Shown here: one piece after another, positions 1 to 8,014 of the stretch
How positions within the stretch are numbered: position 1 is the stretch's first letter
How the letters are laid out: every line of letters starts with the position of its first letter
Notes under the pieces: model-generated
Seen by the model: only the letters and a program-made list of their open reading frames with translations
What the model was told of the DNA's origin: nothing
Database searches by the model: none
Translations under genes and position numbers: made by a program
From: an uncultured Cytophagales bacterium
GTDB taxonomy: Bacteria; Bacteroidota; Bacteroidia; Cytophagales; Thermonemataceae
Assembly: GCA_937911505.1 (NCBI GenBank)
Contig: CALEMF010000056.1
Coordinates: 1 to 64,000 of the forward strand
DNA: 64,000 bases
Direction of reading: 5' to 3'

Positions 1-1731
1 ACCTTTATCAATATTGCCAATGCCGTCTTATCATATGAACCAGTTGATGGGGGTGCATTCTCTCCTAACATCAATTTTAATCTTACTGCTAACAATAATA
101 TCTTTATATACAATGAAAATAATACTGGACAACAAGTAATTCCAGCTACTTACCATCACTTACTCCTTAGTAATGGAACTACTAACGAACTGAATGATCC
201 ACTCATAGTAAATGGGGATTTAACGATTGCCGCTGCTGCCTCATTGGTTTCCAATGATTTTGATATTACAGTAAGACGTAACTGGATCAATGATGGTGTT
301 TTTACGGCTGGTAATGGTGAGGTAACCCTCAACGGTCCAGCCCCGCAAGAAATTTCTGGTGCTTTCGATCCTAATTTCTTCAACTTAGTGATTGATAATG
401 CTAATGGTGTTCGTATTGATAATATAGTAGTGACCATTACTGGTAGATTACTCCTGACAAATGGAAGGCTCCAGCTTACTGATGATGACTTGATACTTAC
501 CAACCCAATGGTTGCTGACCAATTACTTGGTAGTTTTGATAATACCACCTATATCTACACAGCGGGCACCGGCAGCTTAGTGAGGCAAGGTACTTCGCCA
601 GTGGCCAATTTTTTGTTTCCAGTAGGGGGTGCTACTACGCTTCGTTTGGTTTCCTTTAATATTGTCGAGAATACGGCTGTACGTTTCATTGAGGGAACTA
701 TTACGCCTGTGCCACCTGTCGGTGCAGATGACTTCTCTACTGGCGTATGGGAAATTAACAGTACTGCTTCTACCAACATTACCTTTGGTACACCAGGCGC
801 TATCGAACTAAATAGTCAAGTATGGCAAGAAGTAGCTGGTAGCTGGACAGCCCTTACCACGAGTGTTGCGGTTGGGCCTGAATATACGACTAACCTCTTT
901 ACATTTACTGCGCCTACACGTTTTACTGTATTTAGGGTGATTACACCTACATTGGTAATTACACCTGCTACGCTGATGAATGGTGAGGTAGATATACCAG
1001 CTAGCATCCCATTTACAGCAACGGGCGGTACAGCTCCCTATACTTTTACACTGGAAAACGGAAATTTACCGAATGGTGTCAATCTCGTTGGTAATACCCT
1101 TACTGGTATCCCTGTTCAGGCAGGTAGTTTCAGCTTTACCATAAGGGCGACTGATATCATCAGTAATATTGGTGAACAAAGCTACACTTGGGTAATTGAT
1201 AAAGCCTCACAAGTGATTGAAGAGACTAGTTTTATTTATATTCCTGTGGCAGGTACAGACAACCAGTTTGAGCTACAAGTGGATGCCAGTTCTGGTTTAC
1301 CCGTACGCTTTGTGAGTTCTAATCAAGAGGTAGCCGTTATCAATGAGAGTATACTGACCATTCGTCGCGACCAAGCAGGCGTAGCTAATATTACAGCCGT
1401 ACAAGAAGGAAACGAAAACTATCAGCCAAGTCCCGAAGTACTCCTAATGCGTGTGTCGGGTTTCCAAGTGGTGACCAATCTAGACGAAGAACTTTCACAA
1501 GCACTCTCGATCTTCCCAAATCCTGCTAACCAACTATTGTCAATCGTACGAAAGGACGGAAAAATATTTCAAACAGTAGAAATTCTGAGCCTTACTGGGA
1601 AAAGTGTAGCCAAATTCTCTGTAAGAAGCGCTTCTGTCAAACTCGACGTCAGCCATCTTCCATCAGGAAGTTACCTCTTGAACATCACTTCATCAGAAGG
1701 GACGATTAGGAAACGTTTCGTAAAATTATGA
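1..1731 (+). CDS. T9SS-exported surface protein, 3' part (5' end outside window)
   Basis: The frame is open from base 1, so the gene starts upstream; the internal Met at 244 is not the start. The visible part is Thr/Asn/Val-rich beta sheet sequence typical of large Bacteroidota adhesins. Near 1000-1160 it encodes a putative Ig-like (He_PIG) repeat, with a TGGTAPYTFTL...GTLP/G-type pattern and TGIPVQAGSFSFTI. The last ~75 residues are a type A T9SS C-terminal sorting domain: FPNPA, then VEILSLTGK, then LPSGSYLLNI and a basic end (RKRFVKL). The protein is therefore inferred to cross the outer membrane by T9SS and be anchored or released at the surface. The next gene follows after 6 bp, so it heads, or lies within, the operon to 4294. 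Ligand unknown. Confidence 0.88.
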   Translation, partial: TFINIANAVLSYEPVDGGAFSPNINFNLTANNNIFIYNENNTGQQVIPATYHHLLLSNGTTNELNDPLIVNGDLTIAAAASLVSNDFDITVRRNWINDGVFTAGNGEVTLNGPAPQEISGAFDPNFFNLVIDNANGVRIDNIVVTITGRLLLTNGRLQLTDDDLILTNPMVADQLLGSFDNTTYIYTAGTGSLVRQGTSPVANFLFPVGGATTLRLVSFNIVENTAVRFIEGTITPVPPVGADDFSTGVWEINSTASTNITFGTPGAIELNSQVWQEVAGSWTALTTSVAVGPEYTTNLFTFTAPTRFTVFRVITPTLVITPATLMNGEVDIPASIPFTATGGTAPYTFTLENGNLPNGVNLVGNTLTGIPVQAGSFSFTIRATDIISNIGEQSYTWVIDKASQVIEETSFIYIPVAGTDNQFELQVDASSGLPVRFVSSNQEVAVINESILTIRRDQAGVANITAVQEGNENYQPSPEVLLMRVSGFQVVTNLDEELSQALSIFPNPANQLLSIVRKDGKIFQTVEILSLTGKSVAKFSVRSASVKLDVSHLPSGSYLLNITSSEGTIRKRFVKL

Positions 1732-1737
1732 TTCCTT

Positions 1738-2544
1738 ATGTATAAGACTCTACTATCTTTCTCCCTATTCGCGTTGATTCCTTTCATTACTTGGGCACAA
1801 CCCTCTTTGAAGCAACAAAAGCTTATTTTCGATCAGAAAGCACAAAAAATCATTATCCCATATACGCTTTCGGATGGTGGTGACTACCGTTATGAATATG
1901 ATGTAGAGGTATACTACACCCAAGATAATGGCAAAACTTACAAAGGCCCGCTAGAAGCACTGAAGGGTTTTCATGGAAAGGAAGTCTTAGCCAACGATAG
2001 CTTGGCGGTTTGGTGGTTTCACAAGGAAGAAGATCCTAGTTTTGATGGGCGAAACACAAAAATGAAGCTCAAAGTAGACTATGCTCCTAGCGTCTTTAAT
2101 CTACAGAATGAAGAGGCTATGAAGTACTCTGTTCTTTTGCCTGGTTGGGGACAAACCAAAGTAAAGCATCGCAAAGGTTGGAAGTACAAATGGCTTGCTA
2201 CTCCTCTACTTGTGTATGGAGGTATTGCTGCCAGCCTTCTGGTAAATAACCAAGCCAATCGTACTTACGATCAATACCAAACAGCTACTACACGTACTGA
2301 GGCACAAGATTTATTTGATCAAGCTTCTCAGCAAAGGCAACTCGCGGTAGGTCTGGCGCTGGTAGCGGGAGGTATTTGGGCAACTGACATCATATTGGTA
2401 GGTTTGAGAGGAAGAAAGAACCGCCTCAAGAAACAACAAATTATTGAAAAGAATAATGAAATGAAGCAAGAAATCAGTGTTCAAATCAGTCGCTTAAACG
2501 AGCAACAATATTTACCTACTTTAGGTATGAGGATCAAATTTTAA
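1738..2544 (+). CDS. Secreted/inner-membrane protein, DUF5683-like
   Basis: 268 residues with a signal peptide cut near A20/Q21. Residues 25-120 form a beta-rich domain common in Bacteroidota envelope proteins (IIPYTLSDGG..., then VEVYYTQDNGKTY). After about residue 128 comes the LLPGWGQ motif followed by two hydrophobic segments (about 150-172 and 200-222) and a basic, coiled tail, the arrangement seen in DUF5683-type proteins. It is 5 bp from the next gene and belongs with the T9SS-exported protein, lipoprotein and OmpA protein. Biochemical role unknown; a part in building or holding the exported surface protein is inference from context only. Confidence 0.6.
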   Translation: MYKTLLSFSLFALIPFITWAQPSLKQQKLIFDQKAQKIIIPYTLSDGGDYRYEYDVEVYYTQDNGKTYKGPLEALKGFHGKEVLANDSLAVWWFHKEEDPSFDGRNTKMKLKVDYAPSVFNLQNEEAMKYSVLLPGWGQTKVKHRKGWKYKWLATPLLVYGGIAASLLVNNQANRTYDQYQTATTRTEAQDLFDQASQQRQLAVGLALVAGGIWATDIILVGLRGRKNRLKKQQIIEKNNEMKQEISVQISRLNEQQYLPTLGMRIKF

Positions 2545-2549
2545 GAACT

Positions 2550-3311
2550 ATGCGTGTTTTCTCTTTATCCCTTTCTTGGATACTACTTTGTCTGCTTTTG
2601 GTCGCTTGCGACGATTTTGCACGCTTTAGTGCTGTACGCATTACCAGTGTTAATGTAGACAATGATTCGCTTTCCTTCGATATTGCTGGTGAATTTATAG
2701 ACAATGAAGATGATAGAACTATCGTAGATCACGGTTTTTGCTTTTCTAGGGAATCCTTCACACCTCGACTCGACCAAGTCGATACTGACTCGGTTAGTTT
2801 AGGGATGGTTGTGGATGAAGATGACGTTTTCTCTGCTACTGTTGAAAGGTTGATTCCTAATAGCAACTACTTTGTAAGAGCTTTTATGATCATTGATGAA
2901 GAGGTCATTTACAGTACAGTAAGGCGTGTAGATACGCCTAATTTTAACGTGCTTGACTTTCTTATAAGTACTGAATATGCGATTGTAACAGGTAATACCA
3001 TAGAAGTAAAAGGAGCTGTAAATGAAATTCCTGTAGAAGGGAGCCCTATTACTATTATACGCTATGGCTCTTTGGTAGCGGCTGAGCCAGATTCAACCTC
3101 AACGCTAAGTATGTCAGTGGACGAAACTGTCCTTGAAGAGGGATCAGCCACTTTCTTACATCAATATGACATTGCTATGATTCCGACGAGTGGATTACCT
3201 TTACCTGTGAATCGATATTACATTTGGTCGTTCGTAGAGTTTACTCGAGATGACAACCCTATTGAAACAAGAACTATTTACACGGGAAGAAGAAGTGTTC
3301 TGACTCTCTAA
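2550..3311 (+). CDS. Lipoprotein, unknown function
   Basis: 253 residues. The N-terminus is a lipoprotein signal with lipobox LLVAC (Cys20), followed by DD. The rest looks like two fibronectin/Ig-type beta domains (VDNDSLSFDIAGEF near 35 and TGNTIEVKGAVNE near 150), with FxRAFMII and YYIWSFVEF strand motifs typical of Bacteroidota lipoproteins with FN3-like folds. It sits 5 bp after the DUF5683-like gene and 11 bp before the OmpA gene, so it is very likely co-transcribed. I do not recognise a named family. Confidence 0.65.
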   Translation: MRVFSLSLSWILLCLLLVACDDFARFSAVRITSVNVDNDSLSFDIAGEFIDNEDDRTIVDHGFCFSRESFTPRLDQVDTDSVSLGMVVDEDDVFSATVERLIPNSNYFVRAFMIIDEEVIYSTVRRVDTPNFNVLDFLISTEYAIVTGNTIEVKGAVNEIPVEGSPITIIRYGSLVAAEPDSTSTLSMSVDETVLEEGSATFLHQYDIAMIPTSGLPLPVNRYYIWSFVEFTRDDNPIETRTIYTGRRSVLTL

Positions 3312-3322
3312 AAAGTACTACT

Positions 3323-4294
3323 ATGCCTGTACATTACTTCACCATCCTCTTTCTCTTTTTTACGCTTACGCTACACGCGCAGGGAACCTTAGAAAGTGAA
3401 AGTGATACCTATAACTGGGAGGTACTCAACCTAGATATCCAAATTAACCTAGTAGATGCTGATACGCAAGAGCCTGTTGCCGCCAACTGGCAGTTGAGGG
3501 AAGCGACTAATAGCAGCACACTACTCGAAGAACAGGTGAATACGACCAATACAACCTTATCGCTTAACAAAGAAAAAAAATACCAGCTTACACTCTCGGC
3601 TGAGAAATACGAAGACAGCCTTCTTACTATTGATGCCACCCAAGAGCAAGCCTCTGAAAAGACTATTGCCCTCCAGCCTAAACGTGTCGACTACCAGATT
3701 GACATCTCGGATGTAGAAACAGGCGAAGGACTCCCTTTTGGTGTTGTACTTACCAATAAAAATAGAAATGAGGTAATAGAACTCGATCCTTCTGATGGAA
3801 AAGATGGTAAATACAATGTACGCATCAGAGAGGACGACGAATATGAACTAGAAGTGAAAAATCCAAAAGAGTATATTTTTTATTCGAATACAATACGTGC
3901 TGACGACCAAGATAACCAACTGCAGGTAAAAATACATAAGCTAGCGGTAGGGGCTAAGATACCACTGTACAATATTACCTTTGCCACGGGGAGTTGGGAG
4001 CTTAATAACAACTCTAAGCGAGAGCTCAACCGTATCGTAAAGCTTTTAGAAGATAATCCCACCGCCGTCATTGAAATTGGCGCGCATACAGACAACGTGG
4101 GCTCAGCACAGAAGAATCAGCTTCTCTCTGAAAAGAGGGCACAAGCAGTATTTGAATACCTTGTGGCTAAGAAAATTTTCGCTAAACGCTTTGTAGCCAA
4201 AGGCTATGGTTACTCACAGCCTATTGCAAGTAACCTTACGGCTGCAGGAAGAGCCAAAAACAGACGTTTTGAGCTAGTTGTATTGAGCCTCTAA
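3323..4294 (+). CDS. OmpA-family outer-membrane/peptidoglycan anchor
   Basis: 323 residues with a signal peptide (hydrophobic stretch ending HAQ). Residues about 35-205 hold two carboxypeptidase-regulatory-like beta domains (VDADTQEPVAANW and ISDVETGEGLPFGV). Residues about 212-323 are a complete OmpA C-terminal domain: ITFATGSWELN, then IEIGAHTDNVGS, LLSEKRAQAVFEYL, KGYGYSQPIA and NRRFELVV. The Asp of HTDN and Arg of SEKRA are the usual meso-diaminopimelate-binding positions. It probably tethers the operon's envelope complex to peptidoglycan; similar modular OmpA proteins accompany T9SS and gliding components in Bacteroidota. Last gene of the operon, convergent with trpA after 10 bp. Confidence 0.85.
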   Translation: MPVHYFTILFLFFTLTLHAQGTLESESDTYNWEVLNLDIQINLVDADTQEPVAANWQLREATNSSTLLEEQVNTTNTTLSLNKEKKYQLTLSAEKYEDSLLTIDATQEQASEKTIALQPKRVDYQIDISDVETGEGLPFGVVLTNKNRNEVIELDPSDGKDGKYNVRIREDDEYELEVKNPKEYIFYSNTIRADDQDNQLQVKIHKLAVGAKIPLYNITFATGSWELNNNSKRELNRIVKLLEDNPTAVIEIGAHTDNVGSAQKNQLLSEKRAQAVFEYLVAKKIFAKRFVAKGYGYSQPIASNLTAAGRAKNRRFELVVLSL

Positions 4295-4304
4295 ATACAA
4301 CTTA

Positions 4305-5096
4305 CTAGGAAGTAAGCTGGCTCTGAGGTCTCACTTGCGCTACAAATTGCTTTACAGCTTCTTCTAGAGGGGCTTCCTGCCCAATTGCCTTGATAAAGGC
4401 ACTTCCAATAATAGCACCGGCTGCATATTGACAGGCTTTTAAAAAACTAGCTTGGTTAGCAATACCAAAACCGATGAGACAAGGGTTCTGTAAATTCATC
4501 GCTTGGATACGCTGAAAGTAGGCTTCTTGTTCCTCTCCGAAGCCTTCTTTAGCACCCGTAGTACTGGCAGAGGAAACCATATAAATAAATCCTTTTGAAA
4601 GCTTATCAATGGTTCGGATGCGTTTTTCTGAGGTCTGAGGTGTAATTAAAAAGATATTTGCTAAGCCATATTGCTGAAACAAGGGTGCATACATAGTTTC
4701 ATATACTGCTAAGGGCATATCTGGTAAGATAACCGCATCTACACCTACTGCTTTGCATTGCTTGCAGAAAGCTTCCATCCCGTATTGCAATACAGGATTC
4801 AAATAGCCCATCAGAATGATAGGAATGCTTATCTTTTGCCGTACATCCCGTAGTTGCTCAAATAAGACAGAAAGCGTCATCCCGTTTTCAAGCGCTTTTT
4901 GGCTGCTCCCTTGTATCGTCTCACCATCAGCAAGCGGATCGGAAAATGGCATCCCAATTTCTACGATATCTACCCCTGTTTCTTCCAGTAAAGTAAGCAA
5001 TGTGGTCGTATCCTGCAGTTGCGGATAGCCTGCAGTAAAGTATATATTAAGTATATTGGCTTTTTTTTCTTGAAAAAGCGTATCAAGTCGATTCAT
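4305..5096 (-). CDS. trpA: Tryptophan synthase alpha chain
   Basis: 263 residues, normal family length. TrpA cleaves indole-3-glycerol phosphate to indole and glyceraldehyde-3-phosphate and passes indole to TrpB in the cytoplasmic alpha2-beta2 complex. The catalytic Glu and Asp are both visible (E46 in DIVEIGMPFSDP and D57 in ADGETIQ), as are the loop 6 region (SSASTTGA) and the phosphate-binding GFGI and GAIIGSAFI segments. It is 20 bp downstream of an XRE regulator on the same strand and probably shares its transcript. No other trp gene is in the window, so trpA is at least locally separated from the rest of the pathway. Confidence 0.97.
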   Translation of the reverse strand: MNRLDTLFQEKKANILNIYFTAGYPQLQDTTTLLTLLEETGVDIVEIGMPFSDPLADGETIQGSSQKALENGMTLSVLFEQLRDVRQKISIPIILMGYLNPVLQYGMEAFCKQCKAVGVDAVILPDMPLAVYETMYAPLFQQYGLANIFLITPQTSEKRIRTIDKLSKGFIYMVSSASTTGAKEGFGEEQEAYFQRIQAMNLQNPCLIGFGIANQASFLKACQYAAGAIIGSAFIKAIGQEAPLEEAVKQFVAQVRPQSQLTS

Positions 5097-5116
5097 AAGG
5101 ATGTATGATTAAAAGA

Positions 5117-6043
5117 TTACTTTTGCCACTTGTCCCACTCTTGTTGCAGTTGCTGCATGAGTTGTTGAAGTCGCTGGGTCTGTTGGGAAGTCTCTACAGG
5201 TGGTAGCGTGGTACTGAACCACAAAACAGGCTTCCATACTTCAAATATATCTCTGAGTAATAGCGGTACTGTCGTTAACGCTGCTCCCATAGTTATTTCA
5301 AGCTTTCCTGCAGCTTGGAGTTGGTTATTTACTTTGGCATACACGATCCCATACTTTTGTGTAGCAAGTACATAAGTAGCACCACTCTCTAGTTGGTACC
5401 AGTTTTTGAGGTATTTTCCCACCACAATGCTTTGGGGCACTGGGAAGTCCTTGTCCATCTCAAAAGCCCTATAAAGAGAGCCAGTCTCTAAGACACTCAA
5501 CTGGATTTGCGGTAAATTCTCTACAAAATCAGGTGCTTCGTATTGTGCTAAATAAGCCGTATGGGTGGCTAACTTCACTAAAGGCACTGTGACACCCGCC
5601 GCAGTAGTATCTGGTTCAAGCGACTTTGAGAAAAGTTCTTCTTGAATAGTAGGATATTGTTTGGTATGCTTAGGGATGATGGGTGTTACTTTCTCCTTCT
5701 TACTGACGCGTTTTTCTTCCTTTAGAGGCGCTATTTCTTCTTCTAAGTCCTCTTCTACTGCTTTGCTCTCTAAAATCTCTAGAGCCTTCAAAATACTGTC
5801 TTCTCCTTCTGGAAAAACACTGGCCGACTCACGTACTTTACGAATATCAATCGTAATGAGGTCATCTACAGAAATACCAAAAGCTTTGGACATATTGACC
5901 AAGTTGGTGAGGTTAGGCGAAGCACGCTCTTCTTCATAAGCACCTAATAGGGAGCGCTTTATGCCAATTTTTTTAGAAAACTCTTCTTGTGTAAGACCGT
6001 GAAGTCTGCGTAAGTAGCGAATGTTTCTGCTTACCAATGTCAT
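5117..6043 (-). CDS. XRE-family regulator with S24/LexA-like C-terminal domain
   Basis: 308 residues. Residues 4-62 form a Cro/CI-type HTH (IRYLRRLHGLTQEEFSKKIGIKRSLLGAYEEERASPN). A charged linker (about 85-140) rich in Glu/Lys joins it to a C-terminal domain (about 175-285) with the Bacteroidota pattern GSLYRAFEMDKDFPVPQ...VVGKYLKNW...YVLATQKYGIVYAKV, which resembles the beta fold of S24 peptidases. I do not see the Ser-Met and Lys catalytic pair in their usual places, so it is probably a sensing rather than a self-cleaving domain. ATG chosen at 6043; a TAnnTTTG box lies 24 bp upstream. It may control itself and trpA, with which it appears co-transcribed. Confidence 0.85.
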   Translation of the reverse strand: MTLVSRNIRYLRRLHGLTQEEFSKKIGIKRSLLGAYEEERASPNLTNLVNMSKAFGISVDDLITIDIRKVRESASVFPEGEDSILKALEILESKAVEEDLEEEIAPLKEEKRVSKKEKVTPIIPKHTKQYPTIQEELFSKSLEPDTTAAGVTVPLVKLATHTAYLAQYEAPDFVENLPQIQLSVLETGSLYRAFEMDKDFPVPQSIVVGKYLKNWYQLESGATYVLATQKYGIVYAKVNNQLQAAGKLEITMGAALTTVPLLLRDIFEVWKPVLWFSTTLPPVETSQQTQRLQQLMQQLQQEWDKWQK

Positions 6044-6066
6044 AGATATTTACGCCTTATATATTA

Positions 6067-6074
6067 CAAAAATA
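6067..6074 (-). promoter_or_regulatory. -7 box of the XRE-trpA transcript
   Basis: On the minus strand this reads TATTTTTG, a full match to the Bacteroidota -7 consensus TAnnTTTG, 24 bp before the XRE start codon. I do not see a clear TTTG at the expected 19-21 bp further upstream, so the -33 element is weak or absent. Confidence 0.45.
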
Positions 6075-6187
6075 GAAAAAAACGATAGATTTACTAAAAA
6101 ACCAACATAACTCCTTCCCTTTCTATCTAAAAACTTCCTATCAAATATATACTGCTTATTTACCTTTTTTAGATCACTTACTTTTTA

Positions 6188-6218
6188 TTTGTAGAACCAT
6201 TTTTTACTACTAATTTTG
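6188..6218 (+). promoter_or_regulatory. guaA promoter (-33 TTTG, 19 bp, -7 TAATTTTG)
   Basis: TTTG at 6188-6191 and TAATTTTG at 6211-6218 match the Bacteroidota housekeeping promoter with a 19 bp spacer. The guaA ATG is at 6222, only three bases after the -7 box, so transcription would start at or within a base or two of the ATG. This predicts a leaderless or nearly leaderless guaA mRNA. Confidence 0.65.
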
Positions 6219-6221
6219 TGC

Positions 6222-7748
6222 ATGGAAAAAATACTTATCCTCGACTTCGGCTCGCAATATACCCAGCTCATTGCCCGTAGAGTGAGAGAACTCAATGTTT
6301 ACTGCGAAATTCACCCTTATAATAAAGTACCTACCATTACCCCTCAAACCAAAGGAATTATTCTTTCGGGAAGTCCTTGCTCTGTGAGAGATACCGACGC
6401 CCCGCAGATAGACCTACAGCCTTGGCAAGGAAGCTTACCTATACTGGGTATTTGCTATGGCGCTCAATGGCTGGTACAACAAAATAACGGTACAGTCCTT
6501 CCTGCTGCACACCGAGAGTACGGCAGAGCCCACCTCTCCTCCTTCGAGACAGATCATGTGCTCTTTAAGCATATTTCTTCTAATACACAAGTTTGGATGT
6601 CACACGGAGATACCATTACGGAGCTTCCTATGGGCTATCGTTGTATTGCCAATACCCAATCTATTAAAGTAGCGGCTTTTCAGGTAGAAGGAGAAAACAC
6701 TTTTGGGATTCAATTTCATCCAGAAGTAACCCATACAACCGAAGGAAAACAGCTCCTTAAAAACTTTGTAGTAGAGGTTTGTGGCTGCCAGCAGCAATGG
6801 ACGTCTGCTTCTTTTGTAACTACTTCTGTAGCCCTCCTACAAGAGCAACTAGGCGACGATAAAGTCGTACTAGGCCTTTCAGGTGGCGTAGACTCTTCCG
6901 TAGCAGCCACGTTACTTCATAAAGCGATTGGTAAAAACCTCTACTGTATATTTGTAGATAATGGCTTACTACGCAAAAACGAGTTTGAGGAAGTCCTACA
7001 TTCTTACCAAGACTTAGGGTTGAACGTTAAAGGGGTTGATGCAAAGGATTTATTTTACAAAGCGCTACACCAAGTCTCAGATCCAGAAGCCAAACGTAAA
7101 GCCATTGGGAAAACATTCATTGAAGTCTTTGATACAGAAGCACATAAGATAGAACAAGTAAAATGGCTGGGGCAAGGCACTATTTATCCTGATATTATTG
7201 AGTCAGTATCTGTAAAAGGACCATCGGCCACCATTAAATCACACCATAATGTGGGGGGCTTGCCAGATCGTATGCAACTCAAGGTAGTAGAGCCTTTGAA
7301 TACGCTATTTAAGGACGAAGTACGCGCTATTGGCAGACAACTTGCGCTCCCAGAAGCCATCTTGGGAAGGCATCCTTTTCCAGGACCTGGCTTGGCCATT
7401 CGTATTTTAGGCGAAGTAACACCCGAAAAGGTAAGACTGCTTCAAGAAGCGGATGCCATTTACCTTAGCCATTTGAAAGCGGCCAATTGGTACGACAAAA
7501 TCTGGCAGGCAGGTACAATACTCCTTAATGCGCAGAGCGTAGGCGTGATGGGCGATGAAAGGACTTATGAAAACGTGGTAGCGCTTAGGGCCGTGACCAG
7601 CCTTGACGGAATGACCGCCGACTGGGTACCTATCCCTTACGAACTACTCGCTAAAATCTCCAACGATATTATCAACCAAGTCAAGGGAATTAATAGGGTC
7701 GTATATGATATTTCTTCTAAGCCTCCTGCTACCATTGAGTGGGAATAA
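6222..7748 (+). CDS. guaA: GMP synthase (glutamine-hydrolysing)
   Basis: 508 residues from ATG 6222; a TTG two codons earlier is also in frame, but the conserved N-terminus ([20 protein letters not shown]) fits the ATG. GuaA amidates XMP to GMP using ATP and glutamine. The class I glutamine amidotransferase domain shows the nucleophile Cys in GICYGAQ and the His-Glu of FHPEVTHT. The ATP pyrophosphatase P-loop is LSGGVDSS, followed by the XMP-binding C-terminal dimerisation domain ending KPPATIEWE. It is divergent from the XRE regulator and monocistronic as far as can be seen, with its own promoter at 6188-6218. Confidence 0.98.
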   Translation: MEKILILDFGSQYTQLIARRVRELNVYCEIHPYNKVPTITPQTKGIILSGSPCSVRDTDAPQIDLQPWQGSLPILGICYGAQWLVQQNNGTVLPAAHREYGRAHLSSFETDHVLFKHISSNTQVWMSHGDTITELPMGYRCIANTQSIKVAAFQVEGENTFGIQFHPEVTHTTEGKQLLKNFVVEVCGCQQQWTSASFVTTSVALLQEQLGDDKVVLGLSGGVDSSVAATLLHKAIGKNLYCIFVDNGLLRKNEFEEVLHSYQDLGLNVKGVDAKDLFYKALHQVSDPEAKRKAIGKTFIEVFDTEAHKIEQVKWLGQGTIYPDIIESVSVKGPSATIKSHHNVGGLPDRMQLKVVEPLNTLFKDEVRAIGRQLALPEAILGRHPFPGPGLAIRILGEVTPEKVRLLQEADAIYLSHLKAANWYDKIWQAGTILLNAQSVGVMGDERTYENVVALRAVTSLDGMTADWVPIPYELLAKISNDIINQVKGINRVVYDISSKPPATIEWE

Positions 7749-7771
7749 TAGGCAGTGATTTTTACGATTCG

Positions 7772-7990
7772 CTACTTTTGTAATACTTGGTAAAATTGAT
7801 AAGAGTAGCACATCATAATTTTCTCGTTGGTGTTGGTAAGCAGTGGGTACAACTCACGAGGAATACCACCTTGCGCCAATATTTGAAAAGCAATTTCTAC
7901 ATTAGCATGCTCGTTACTTTTAAGAAGGGTTTTAAGGTGTTCAATCATCTGGCGTGTCTCAGGGGTATCCTGTAGGAGGTATTTTTCCAT
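7772..7990 (-). CDS. Small protein with NVxxAxxxxxxGGIP motif
   Basis: 72 residues, ATG at 7990, 24 bp after the GH3-family gene on the same strand and probably co-transcribed. No signal peptide or membrane segment. Residues about 15-50 (HLKTLLKSNEHANVEIAF, then QILAQGGIPRELYPLL) match a segment found in both LRR proteins at 12096-16547: L..LL.S.D..NV.LA..MM..GGIP..L. The unit looks like a short two-helix module. It appears to be a free-standing version of that module rather than a random ORF, since the motif is well preserved. Function unknown; it could be a remnant of a larger LRR paralogue or a small partner protein. Confidence 0.6.
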   Translation of the reverse strand: MEKYLLQDTPETRQMIEHLKTLLKSNEHANVEIAFQILAQGGIPRELYPLLTNTNEKIMMCYSYQFYQVLQK

Positions 7991-8014
7991 AGGTACGCAA
8001 AATCTGCCAAATGG

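Noticed and set aside
244..1731. Separate 495-residue gene starting at the ATG at 244
   Set aside because: The same frame is open back to base 1 with coherent beta-rich sequence, so this is the 3' part of a longer gene.
7773..7780. TACTTTTG as a promoter -7 box on the plus strand
   Set aside because: It lies at the end of the 72-residue gene with no plus-strand gene starting nearby.
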